From Symbiodinium sp. CCMP2592 (Eukaryota > Sar > Dinophyceae > Suessiales > Symbiodiniaceae): 64,000 nt of DNA. The DNA lies in assembly GCA_905221615.1 (NCBI GenBank), contig CAJNDT010003990.1, positions 123,501-187,500 on the forward strand, in the 5' to 3' direction. Of this stretch, positions 10,940-23,300 are shown piece by piece. Numbering within the stretch: the first letter of the stretch is position 1; every line of letters begins with the position of its first letter. The notes under the pieces are model-generated. The model worked only from the letters and a program-made list of their open reading frames with translations, made no database searches and was not told where the DNA came from. The position numbers were made by a program, and so were the translations under genes.

Positions 10940-12060
10940 TATGTATATCCTTGAAAATCCCCTTTTGGGATACCCGACAAAAACCCTATAGATCAGGATT
11001 TATATAGAAGAAATCAGAAGGAACCCAAGTTTCTCTTTTAGCAACAGACGTCTATGAAAAAATGAGGAATACAGGAAAATATCCTGTAACATCCCTCACA
11101 AAATGCCCTTTCCACAAACTAAAAAAATTCATATAAACTACGGCAATACCTTATAGAATACTCCTATATTCCCTATATACCTTGTATACCCACATCTGAG
11201 AATTCCTCAGTAGTGTTTATTTGGTAAGCGGTTCGTGATTCACATGAAAGAAATGCGGAATCTAGTATTTAGGGGCTCCTTAAAAAATCGATGCTTATGT
11301 AGTAACGGATACATACAGAGAGCAGAACGCTTGTGAACAACACGCGGTACATAGCCTACAAATACCTTTTAAACTACCTTGTAGAATATTTTTACACAGT
11401 TCCACCGACTTACCCTACATACGCCTTACAGAATACCATCGGTAATACCCTATAGAATACTTTGAATAAGACCGCCTTTATTTAAGACATCCTGTATAAC
11501 TTATGCATGCCATATAGAATGCTTATACAGTACCTTTTAGGATATCCGCTAGAGTCATTTATATAATACCCTACAAAGTACCGATAGATAAGGTTTACAA
11601 ATAAGGAAAGCCAGCTGGAGCCCAAGATTTGACAAATTCCAGTTGAATTGCAGCTTTTGGGTAAGAGATTTCTATGAAGAACTCAGGAACCAAGAAGGAG
11701 ATCTTTACAACTACCTTTTAAAATACCTTCTCCATGCACCTTACAGAATTTCACAACACACACACACACACTATAGAATACCTTCCTAAATGTAGGGTAC
11801 AGAATACCTTTTGTACAAAACCTTCTGCAGTACCCTATAGAGTACTTTATAGAATGCGTACGATGCTTTACGCAGTACCCTGTAGAATACTTTATTGAAC
11901 CCCTCTAGAATACTATCCTTACATAAGACAGCCAATGTATTATATCCTCCGCATACCTCAAATATACCTCATAGAATATCCTCTGGAATGCCATCTAGGA
12001 TGCCATTGACAATAACTTAGAATACCCTATAGATCACGCTTTACAAAAGGAACATCAGGA
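10940..12060. repeat. AT-rich block of degenerate TACCYTATAGAATAC repeats
   Basis: About 1.1 kb with much lower GC than its surroundings and no long ORF. The words TACCCTATAGAATACTTT, ACCTTATAGAATAC, CCTTACAGAATACC and TACCCTGTAGAATACTTT recur many times at irregular 20-60-base spacing, with single-base changes. A short (CA)n run lies near 11755-11772. It looks like an old, diverged short-period satellite. Confidence 0.7.
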
Positions 12061-12261
12061 GGAGCCCGCCGCTTAATAGCGTAGCATACAGAGGACATCG
12101 GACAATACTTAGTGGTATTGTCTTGGTTCGAAGGGTGTTGTGTCGTCGTAGATGGAGAATACTACACCATGCAAGACTTTGCGTTCGGAATGGAAGCGTC
12201 GCGCCATCTCGACAGTACAAGAACAGGCTTCGAGGTTTTTTTTTCCCTTCGGGAGGGGGGG

Positions 12262-12495
12262 TGTAGCGTACATGTATATATGTATATACATGTATATATA
12301 TATATATGTATATATATGTATCTATATATATATATATATATACACATGTATATAGATACACACAAAAGCAACGCGTACGCACGTGCATGCATGCATGCAT
12401 GCATGCATGCATGCATGCATGCAACCTACCTGCCTACCAATGCAGACAGACAGCCAGCCAGACGCACAGACAGACAGACAGACAGACAGACAGAG
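12262..12495. repeat. Compound microsatellite (TA/TG, GCAT, CAGA)
   Basis: In order: an imperfect TATATG/TATA run (about 12270-12360), about ten GCAT units (12383-12422) and a CAGA run (about 12468-12494). The apparent ORFs here are Ile/Tyr/His or Met/His/Ala/Cys repeats created by the microsatellites. Confidence 0.9.
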
Positions 12496-14020
12496 GAGCT
12501 TGGGATTTGTGCGAAGGTCTCAAAAATCCTGTATCTCAGCCTTCAGTTTGCACGCCCCTCGTTCGTTACATCAACTTGGCTGAGCGAGGCCTCCACTGAA
12601 GCGGCGATGGCATCTCCTCCGCTGCAGCTCGCTTTGGAACTTATCAGGGAAGCAGGAGATGGTAGCTGCTCAGCCCGTTGCATTTGTCATGATCTGTTTT
12701 GGATTGCACACGGTCTCGCCGAGTGCGTTTCGTTCCAGTGACGGGTGTTCGGGGCTGGGCCAGTGGCTTCTGCTCGCGCAGCGTGAGGCGGATTGAGAAA
12801 CAAATCCAGTCCTGCTCGTCCTCTTCATCATCATACACATCGCCATCAAGAAAGCAGATGAGCACTTGCCTGTAGCACGCTGCCGGAGGCAAGCCTACCC
12901 GCATTTGCTGCCGCCGTCTCCACTGCCTGGGATGCGCGGCGGGCCCCAGTACTGAAGGGTGTGAGACTACTTCGTCAGCTTCATGCTGATCTGCCAGTGT
13001 CGAAGACAGTTTGACTGACCGATTCGATTCTTGTCCCGAAGATGGAGACTCGGTGAAACCAGACTCTATGTTCTGTGCTAGATGTGCATGAGGAATTGCA
13101 CTTGGTGGGTGTGCCAAGACTGGGTCGCTCGTTGCTTCCACCGTTTCACATTTGATGGATGCCTAAGCAATCAATAAGTCCAGTGTTATGGTCCCTCACC
13201 GAAGTTTTCAAGTCTCCCCAAGTCTCCCAAGGCTCGCCGTCGCCTTCTCATCGGGTCGTGGTGACGGGCCCGACCACTTTTGCTGGATGGGCCGAGCTCC
13301 CGGAGATCTCAGGATCCAAGATACAGAACATGCATCCTGCTCTGACGGAAAGACCAAAGCCCCGAGGCGCCGCCGCAGGCGTGTCAGATCCCCAGAAGCA
13401 CTCGGGTTCTGTTGCCCTAGCGGCTCGCAGAGCGTCAGAGCGTCCGTGCATGGAGACGAGTGAGCTTCCTACCAGAGCGCAAGGTGCGCCGCCGCTCTGG
13501 GTAGCAGGAGTTCAAGGCCGTCTGGCGTTCAATTGTCGGATTGCCCATTCGGTTCTTGTGCAAGTATACTTGGTCGGCCACCAGCACGAAGACAAGAGCG
13601 CTTCGAAGCCATATTCCCCAGCTCCTCCACTCCCAACAAACGAAGCAGAAGCGCTTCCAGGTGGCGGGCTACCGAATCTCGCCGCACCGACTCACGGTGT
13701 TCGGCTCAGCTGGGGCTCTGGTCTTCCGCTTTATGACTTCTTTGAAGCTCTTCTACAATGCCCCAAAGCCCTATTCCAGCTGTTTCAGGCCTTGTATGGT
13801 GTTGGTGTTGGCCTTTCTCCGGCTGACTGCAGCCGGAGCTGAGGCTACATGACACCCAGTGGACCAGAGGAAGCCTCAGCTGAGGGTAGAGCTCAGAGTG
13901 TAGGGCTTCTGAGCGTCTTGCGGGTCACTTCGCCCAACTTTTCAAGAGCCATTCTCCGAGGCATTCCAGCCGCAGATGCAGTCCCCGATGATGACGAAGG
14001 CTTCCCGGGTTTGCCGAACC
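12496..14020. other. Flank of the copia insertion; no confident gene
   Basis: A minus-strand open stretch (12644-13141) contains a plausible-looking acidic segment, CFLDGDVYDDEEDEQDW, and plus-strand frames overlap at 13159-13852. No frame shows a recognisable domain, and frames compete over the same bases, so I do not call a gene. The stretch ends in a telomere-like GAACCCTAAC word that was the target of the LTR element. Confidence 0.4.
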
Positions 14021-14025
14021 CTAAC

Positions 14026-14360
14026 TGTTGAAATGCTTCTCACTGCATGCCCAGGTATCAGGTTAGACAGGTGTGTAGTCTGCTTGAAGGGATTGCCGGC
14101 ACTTGTATAGTTTCCTTCAGGTAGGCTTGTACATGTGTGTTTCCTGTATCCTTTGGCTTAGGGGAAGGCTGCGTAGGAAAGCCTCTTGAGCCATGTGTAC
14201 TGTAACCAACAACTTGTAAAGCTGTACTGGTCGTTTGTTGGTTTGTCGGTTCTCTTGTTGCTTCGTTGAGATCGTGAGTCGCCTCTGCGCCCAGCCATAG
14301 AAAACATTCTGCGTGAGCTTCGCTGCAGGGTATGGCCACCCAGGGTGAACACCTTCAACA
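14026..14360 (+). repeat. 5' LTR (335 bp)
   Basis: Begins TGTTGAAATG and ends CACCTTCAACA. By eye it is identical to the 3' LTR. It presumably carries the element's promoter; no TATA-like box stands out, as expected for dinoflagellates. The polyprotein ATG (14332) lies 29 bases inside its end. Confidence 0.95.
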
Positions 14361-17300
14361 GGTGATGAGCCCAACGCCTGGGCCAGAAGCAACCGGAGCG
14401 GTGGCTTCTCCGGCCTCTCTGCCTGGAGTGCGGGGAGGCGGGGATGCACCGCAGACTACAGTGAATGGTACAACCGCCGGAGTTGGAGTGCCATCGCCCT
14501 CTGGGCTTGCGCAGCCTATTGGGGATGGAATCCAGCAAACTATGATGGATGCGTCGTCGGGGCCATCGACTTCCACAGCTGGTCCAGTGCTATCCCCTCA
14601 GCTGCCACAAGAAACTGTTGGAACAGCCGGTCAACCGAGAGTTTCAGCAGTCGGTAGGACAGGAGGCGATGGAACACTAGGCCAGGTTGGAGGCTTGGGC
14701 ACAGCTGGCGTTACGTATGAAGCAGTATCTACCACGGAGGTCGCCGATGCGAGTGGGGTGCATGGAGATGCAACTGCAGTGACTCAGGGTTTCAGTGTGG
14801 CCACCGAAAGTGGAATGGCTAGCGCTCAGATCAATGTTGCCGCAGGCGTCTCAGGGTACAACCCATCTGCAGCGAATCCTGGAAGTAGTGCTGAGGGCTT
14901 TGAAACGCCCAGATCAACGGCGTACGGGGCGTCAGCGGTCATGCAGACTGGGGCTCAGGCTTTTGCTAGTCAGTTGCTAGGAAGAGTGCAGTCTCTGTTT
15001 GGTGGCGCGGCGAACGTACAGCCACTGCCGCAAGGGTGGGCTCCCAGTCCACTGACTTCTCCTCCAAGGCCGTCGCGACCACTACAGCCCCTCGAGAGAG
15101 GAGGCCGCGTCCTGCAAGATGAGTGTCAAGTGCCGATGCCGTTGTTCACTGGTGCCAACGCGCAGCAGCTTGCTGCCATGGAGCAAAGAGCTCCCTTGCT
15201 CTACGGGTCCGGGTCTCCGGACAGGCCTCCGCACACCGAGTCCTCATCTATTCCGCATGATGCGATTCAGGCAGAAGTCGCGCGACAGCTTGATGGGTTG
15301 AAGCAGCAACTGCGAGCTGAGCAAGAGAGAGCTGGTCGTGCTGAGGCCGAACTCTCGAGGATTCGGTCTCAGCAGGCTGGTGAAGTTGAGGCTACGGCGT
15401 TGCAGCAGGTGGGTACTAGGGAGGTTGGCTTTAGTGGGTTTGGTGATAGTGGGTTCGGTTCGCATCCTGTCGCCAACACTGGGGTTGGATTTGCCCCTTC
15501 TTCATCCTCACCGCCTCCTCCTCCGCCTCCTTCCGCTCCCGAGCCTCAGGGCTTCGCTGGTTTGTTCTCAGGGCTCCTTGGTTCCGGTGCGCGGTCTTCC
15601 AGCCCTGCACCGCAGAGGCCACAAGCAGAACCCAGAGGCACACTGCCAGCAGGAGCCGCGAGTGCATCAGGACCCACAGATCGTGAGATACTGATTGCTG
15701 GGATGCATCAACTTCAAGATGCCATGTCAGAGATGCTCAAGGGATCTCGTGCCGAACGCGATGGCGGCAATTCTCCCACCAACCCTGAAGCTGTTAAGCC
15801 ATGCATCTCGAGTTTCCCAGCTTTGGCAGAGCTCACTTCGGATGAAGGGTCTCTTCTGTACCAAGATTGGTTAGTCGTGATTGGGGGTTTGGTCGGTGAT
15901 GTTTCGGACACAGCAGCAGAGTGGTGGCGTCAGGTTTTGGGTGTGGTTGATACGGCCTATGGGGTTTGGATTTCGTCATCACCCTTGGATAGGCTAAAGG
16001 TTGAGCCAGTTGTACCGGCTGAGTTGCTTCAAGGGCGATGGGCGCGTGTCAACTTTAGGATCTGTAGTATGCTTATGGCGGCAGTTCCCGAGTCTATCAA
16101 AGCAGACATTGTGGCCCGCAAATGCAATCAATCAGCTCCTTCCATCCTTTTCCGTTTGCACACCACGTACCAACCAGGTGGAGGTTCAGAAAAGGAGGTT
16201 ATTCAGAAGAATCTCATGCAGCCCACTCCAGCATCTGATCCCTCCTCAGCCGTGAAGTCTTTGCGTGAGTGGATTCGTTGGTACAATCGCTGTGAAAGTT
16301 GCAACATGTCACCTCCGGACTCGACCATTTTGTCCAAGAGCCTCACTACCATCACTAGCCAAGTTTTGGCGCAGCATGAAGAAGCGAAGTTTCGAACGTT
16401 TATGCTTCGTTCCATGTTAAAAATGGATGCTCAACCAACTTCGTCTGCAGTCCTGGAGTATCACAAGCACTTGCTTGCAGAGATGGAAGCCCTTGCAGTC
16501 TCTAAGGCCACAGGTGTGAGTGCCCCTAAGGTTCGAGCTGTAGGCACGCCCAGTCCGGGAACATCTCCAAAGGCCAGTGGGCAGCCGCAGGCTTCAAAGC
16601 CCTGCAAGTTTTTCATGGGTACTTCGGGGTGTAGGCGGGGTCCTAAGTGCACGTTTAGCCACGACATGTCAGGACTTTCTCGTCAGGAGCGCAGCAAGAA
16701 GTGCTTAGCATGTGGCTCTGAGGCACACCGCCAAAAGGACTGCCCGGTAGCTGGAGGAAGCCCAAAGGGGAAAGGACAGCCAGGTGGAGGAAACACCAAC
16801 AATGCTGCAGGCCACAGGCCTACAACGGCTGATCAGGCGTCTACTGCAATCCAGCCGGGCGCGAGCCCAGGCCGAGCGGAGGACTTCACAGCGTTTATGC
16901 GCATGATGTTTGCAGCTGCCAGTTCTTCCGAAGCCTTTCCTCCTGCATCCACCCCAGCCGCTCCCGCGCAGCCTCCGGCGATTGAAGACAAACCTGCAGC
17001 GCAGGAGGAGCCTAAGCCGAGCATTAAGACCATCCATCTCACAGCCATTGAGCCTGGGCAGGTTTTGGAAGTAGATGGTAGTCCTAGTTTTTTGGCTTTG
17101 GTAGACAGTGGGGCCACTCATGCCCTTCGCGCTGCAAGTTCCGAAGCTGAATGGGCTAGTGCGCAACCCGTTGTCGTGTCACTGGCTGGAAAGGAGACTT
17201 CGGCTATGCGTTTGTCTGCTGCTGGTACTCTTCTGTTGCCTCCCACATCCAGTGCCCAAACCATCGTGCCGCTGGGTTCTGTCATCCAGCAGCTGGGGTA

Positions 17301-20300
17301 TCGTTTGGATTGGACTGCCTCGCGATGCCGTTTGATTGCTCCTTCGGGTCGTGCCTTTCGCTTGAGGGTTAAAGGTGGGTGTCCAGAGATCATGGAATCA
17401 GAAGCCTTGGTGCTAATCAGCAAGCTAGAAGAAAAGCGGCTAGAGGACTTGAAGTCTCTGGAGGCGAATGTGGCCGAAGGTACCTCTCGCATCCGAGCTG
17501 TCAAAGCCTTGATGTCAAAGAGCTGGTGGGATCACATGCAGGACTATGTGAGCCTTGGATCTACCAATTCAGCCCAACTAGCGTTGCAGGCCGCGCCTTT
17601 CTTGGCAGATGTTCCCCAAGCAGCTTTGCAGGGACTTGTTGAGGATGTTGCTCAGGTTTCAGGATGGGAGCTCCTAAAGGGTTTGACGCATCTCAATCGG
17701 CGTCGCCGTCGTGCATTGCTCAATGCCCCAGAGTGGATTGTTCATCTGTACGCTGGAGCCCCAGGCCCTAAACCCTTTTCGCACCTTGAGTCCAAGAATG
17801 TGGCTGTCCTGGAATTGGACATTACCAGAGGCTCAGACCAAGATGTGCTACGCACTCCTGCTTGGCGCGCTCTAGTTTGGGGTGCCGTCCATGGCAAAGT
17901 GTCGCATCTTCTTGGTGCTCCACCGCGTGGTACGTTTGACACACATGCTCATGGGAGTAGCGTTGTCCCACCTGTGCGCGGGCCATTGGACTTATATGGC
18001 CTTCCAGATTTGTCAGCAGCACAACGGTCGAAGGTTGATCGTGAAACGGCTTTGCTTTGCCGACAGATTTGGTTGCATGCTGTGGCGACTGCAGGTCGCA
18101 AGGTTAGGCCGCCAGCTGGAACTACCAGGCTTGAGGTTGGTTTTCTGCTTGAGCACCCGATGCTTATTGATCGCTATGTGCCTCCTTCGCATGCCTTGTT
18201 TGGTCAGGTCCCTAGTTTTTGGAATACTGGACTTTGGAATTCCTATGCCGATGAAGCAGGGTTGTTTGAAGTTCATGTCTACAAGGGGGATTTAGAGCAT
18301 GTGATAAGTAGGCCTACGACCTTAGGCACGAACTATGGTGATTTGCAGTACCTAGAGACCCTAAGCCTTGACAAGGGTTTGCGTGGTGTCACTGTGCAGG
18401 CAGCCGCTGCAGAGCCTGAGAGTGAGAGCAGTGGCATGCCTCATTTGCATCGCAAGTCCCATGAGTCAGCTCGATGGGCCCCTGGTTTTGCCCAAGCCGT
18501 GAGCATGAGCATCCAAAACTGGTCTAGGTGGTTCCGCATTGCCAAAACAAAGGCAGACGAACAGGCTTGGAGGGATCATGTGAAGAATAATCACCAACCG
18601 TTTCGGAAGGACTGTAGTGTGTGCATCAGAACTGCCGCCTCAGGACGCCGCCACGTTGGTGTGACTCACCCCTCACAGTTCACTCTGTCTGCGGATGTCT
18701 GTGGGCCTCTGAAGGTGCCAGGTGCTGACCCGGAAGGTAGGTCAAAGGCGCCGAAGAAGTTCAAGTATTTTCTAGCTGCTTCGTATCGCTTTCCTCGTTT
18801 GCACGGCATGCCCGAAATTCCAGATCCCTTAGATGAGGTAGATCTCTCCAAGGAGGAGCCGTTGGACGATTTCCTTGAGGGTGCAGGTACAGGGCTAACT
18901 GAAGAAGAAGCGAGGGATATCTTAGAGAATCTTAGTGAAGATGATGCCCCACCTCTTCCGCCTCCGCCACATGCTCCGGACGACGGTTACAGCCCCTCTA
19001 AAGAGGAGGCCGAGAGCCAAGAAGCAGAGGAGGAGGAAGATGGAAAAGAGGCTCAGGAGGAGGAAGCTGACGACGAGGAGGAGGCACTCCCGAATCGCGG
19101 TCCTCAAGAAGGGGATTGGGAGTTTGAGTACTCAGATCTCAAAGAGCCAGTGCAGTCTGACAGGCTCATGTTCTGCGTTCCGCTGTTTGACAATAAGTCG
19201 CCTTCCGTCCTTGAAGCCCTTCAAGAAATTTACCTCTACTTGCGGGCACTCAATCTTCCAGTCTTGCGTTTGCATACCGATAGGTCGCGTGAGTTCATGA
19301 ATAAGGCCACTCGCAAGTGGTTTGCAAATCAGCTCGTGAGGGTCACCACAACTGAGGGTGATGCGCCAGCCCAAAACGGCTCAGCAGAGCGCACCATCAG
19401 GTGGCTTAAGACTCGGGCACGAACTCTACTGCGAGCTGCTGATTTCCCGCCGCCCCTGTGGGCATGTGCAATGCGAGCTGCTGCAGCACAGCAGAGGTCT
19501 GAGGTACTAGGTATGGCCACGAAGCTTGCAGCGCCTTTTGGTGCTAAGTGCCTGGTGCGCGTGAAGGCCTACACGTCTGTTGCAGCTGCTAAGGGCGAGA
19601 TTGCCGAACGGTGGATTTCAGGTCGGTATGCGGGTTTATCTCCAACGGTTAATGAAGGTCATTTGGTGTACAGGGATGATGGCAAAGGCAATGGGTTCAC
19701 ACAGTCGCTGCACGTGAGAACTAAGGTTGTTGAGCCTCCTGAGTGCCCTGAGCAGTTTGAGGGCGAGTCTGTCCCTGTAAGGCGTCGCGTTGTAGGAAAG
19801 TCCCCGCCAGAAGCAGAGCTGAGAGCTGCCCAGCTCGGCTCATGGACGTGGTCTGAGCTTGAAGCTGGCGCAAAGACTTTGCTGCAGGAATGGGATCCTG
19901 AGGCTGCCAAGAATCTCCTCATGCAAGTTTGCCAAGCCTACCCCGAAGAGCAGTATCAAGCTGGAATGTTCCGTAGGGGAGGGATAGTAGGCTGTATGCG
20001 ATCGACTTGGAGTAAGCCGTGGCTTGCCTCACTGTGCGCGCGCCTGTTGCAGCATCACGCACCTGATGCTACCTTCACGTCGGTGTGTTTGTCCAACTCG
20101 TGTCAAAAGGACATTCACACTGATTCTTCCAACCTTCCGGGAACTACAAATCTCATCCTACCAGTGTGTCTTCCTAAGCGTGGGGGCGATCTTTGGGTTG
20201 AGTTAGGTAGTGGGGATGTTGTTAGGGGGTCTATTGTAGAGCACACTGATGCACGAGGTCGCAAGCGTCACGGTGTGGTGCACAGACTTGAAGAGGATGA

Positions 20301-23300
20301 AGTTTTCGAGTTTGATCCTAAGCGGCATCATTTCGTAACTCCCTTCAAGGGCACCCGCGTCGTTGTTATAGGCTACACTTCCGACGTGCTTGGAAAGGCC
20401 GAAAAAGATGACCTTGACGGCTTAGCAGATTTGGGATTTCCTCTCCCAGACTCCGCCTATCTCCAGGCCCCGCGTCTGTCTCAAGTACAGGAGGAGGAGG
20501 AGGCCACTGAGGCTCATGAGATCCCTATCCATCAACACCCTAGCTTCCCGGAGAGCCAACCCGTCAACAAAGGTGGTGGTTGGCAAGAGGTCTTTCCAGT
20601 TGCAGATGGGTTTGTAGACTTCGCTGTGAACTGGTCGTGTTCGTATCGGCCAGTTGCCCCTGTATGCAGCCCCTCTAAAGAGGAGGCCGGACCAGAGCAG
20701 AACCAAAGACCCGTTGAGATTGATGAGGCCTGGCCGGTTACTGTGTCTTGGGACATGTATGTTCCGCAGGAGCCCATGAGCGATGCCGCAAACGCCAGCA
20801 ACTGCAGTTTGAGGGTGCTTAAGGTTGTAGAAAGTGGTTCGCGGAGCTCGTTAGAGGAGGAGGGTTTCGTAAGCGAAGGTAGACCCGTAATCCCCTACCG
20901 CCTGTGCAAAGCCGAACCGACGTTCACGAAGAACATAGAACACCTTCTAAGCAATCTAAGCTCACCTCTGCAAATCGTTCACACTGTAGACCCCGCAGAA
21001 GTCGCACTCAATCCAATCCCTTGGATTCCGTCCATTGAGAAAGAAGTAAAGGCCATTGAGCATGCGGTGCTCAGACTGCGCCCTTCAGACCCCAGGCAGG
21101 CCGAGTACTTGAGTGATCCTCGACTGCAGGTGGTACCTTCCAAGTTTGTGTTCACAGTGAAACCGCCCGACCAAGGGGCAGCAGCTGTTGGTGACACTGG
21201 GAAGCTTGCGCTCACTCAGCCCGACAACAGTACAGAGGCCCTTCAGGGCGCTCAAAAGGCTTCGTCGCAAGGCCAAAGTTTGTACCGTCGGAAAGCGAGA
21301 CTTGTTGCTTGCGGAAATGTGGCGCCAAATACAGGCTTGGATGTGTATGCTGGAGGTGCTCAGGCTGAGAGCTTGAGAACAGTGATTGCCCTGGCAAGCT
21401 TCTTTGGTTGGTTGTTGGGAGTGTTGGATATCACCAGCGCGTTCCTCAAAACGCCTATTCCTTGTCTTGAAGGTTTCCCCATCTTTGCGTTGACCCCGCC
21501 CCGCTTGTTGGTCAAGCTTGGTCTTGCAGTTGCACATGAGCTGTGGATACTATCCCACGCGGTTTACGGCCTTCGAGAGGCCCCGCGCTTGTGGGGACAG
21601 TATCGAGATGCTTGTTTGGCAGCGTTGGTGTGGGACCTTGACGGCGTGACCTACCGGCTTGAGCCTTCGACCCTAGACCCGAACTGGTGGAAAGTCGTCA
21701 GGGTTGAAGGTGGTCGCGTTGAGGGCGCATTGTTGGTGTACGTTGATGACTTCTTGTTGTGTGGGTCGCTAGGTGTCCTTCAAAGTTTGGCAAAGGCTCT
21801 GCAAGAAAAGTGGGCCACAACACCGTTTGTGGTAGCTACCCCAGAGCAGCCGATCAAGTTCCTTGGCGTGGACATCATTGTCATTCCTCGTGGGTTTGTT
21901 CTCTCACAGCAGTCGTACGCAGAAGAAGTCTTGCGGCTTCATGAGGTACCTTGCCACGTGAGGGGTAGAATCCCTTGTCCTCGGGAGCTAGCGTCGTTTG
22001 AAGTTGGCGAAGGAGACTCCAGCCCCCCTGACGGGGAGGCCGTTCACCGCGCGCAACAGGTGACTGGTGAACTGCTGTGGTTGTCTCAACGTACTCGCCC
22101 GGACCTGGCGTTCACTGCCAGCTTGCTTGCTAGTTTGTCTACGAAGGCGCCTTGTCGTGCTCTACGCATTGCTGACCGTGCCTTGGCTTACTTGCAGCGA
22201 ACCAAGACAGCGTCGCTGGTGTTTGAGGCGGACGGAACCCAACTTCACGGTTGGAGTGACGCAAGCTTCTCGCCAGAAGGCCTTCGCTCACATGGAGGCT
22301 GGTGCGTGTGTGTGCATGGATGTCCAGTTGCTTGGAGGTCGGCGCGTCAAGCTTTTGTGACACTTTCTACTGCTGAAAGTGAACTCACTGCTTCGATTGA
22401 GTGTGCAATCGCGCTTGAATCAATTGAGGCGTTGCTTCACACGGTTGGTTTTGACGTTGCGGAAGAAAGGGTTTTGCACGTTGATTCCCAAGCGTCACTT
22501 GCGATTTCTGACGGTCATGGATCATGGAGAACGCGACACCTACGGGTAAGAGCTGAGTACCTTCGTGAGCAGACTCGCTCTGGGAAGCTGAGGCTTGCCT
22601 TCTGCCCGGGTGTGGAACAGCTTGCAGATCTACTGACCAAACCTCTTCCGTCTGCAAGGATTGAAGAGCTTGTCAGGTTATGGGGCATGCGTGACTTTGC
22701 GGGTGATACAGCCGACCGAGAGGTCAGGCCGAGCTCGTCAGCAGCTGTCGACCCAGTCGCGTTGAGTGCCTTGTTGTGTTTGCTTCAAATCCAACCTGCA
22801 CGAAGCTCAAGCCGTGAATCCGAGTATCCTGGCTTGCAGCTTGATGGATCCCTGGAGCTGTACTTCGTTCTTGGCATGGCATTGGTTTGTGTCCTTGTTG
22901 TGTGGGAGTGGTTGAAGAGATTGTGGGATCGGCTTGATGCGTGGTGGGCTGGTTCGCATGCGTCGTCTCGTCGAGCCCGGCGTTTGAGGCGTATGCAGAG
23001 AGCTGTTGAGGATGAGCTTGCTGCCCAACTGCAGGGCATGAGTCTTGAGGACGTGTCTTCCAGACCACCAGCAGGTGAGTCCACAGCTCACAACGAGAGG
23101 GCACCTGTGCCTTCGCAGTCCTCCCACGAGTTGCCTGCTGCACCACGGCCCAAGGCCACACAGTCTCGTCGCCGCCCTGCAGTGCGTGAGCAGTCTACTC
23201 AAACGGATCGTGAGCCTGCTTTCCAACCAGTCACAGGAGTCCCACCAGATCCGATGCCTGCCAGGATCGAAATCCGCACGCAGTATGAACTTCCCCAAGG

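Noticed and set aside
12112-12741. 209-codon plus-strand ORF
   Set aside because: Its middle is microsatellite-encoded, and its ends have no recognisable domain.
13159-13842. 227-codon ORF left of the copia element
   Set aside because: Starts with ATG, but another frame over the same bases looks equally protein-like and no domain is seen in either.
14188-14198. CTTGAGCCA in both LTRs as a reverse spliced-leader relic
   Set aside because: Nine bases only, and the rest of the leader does not match.
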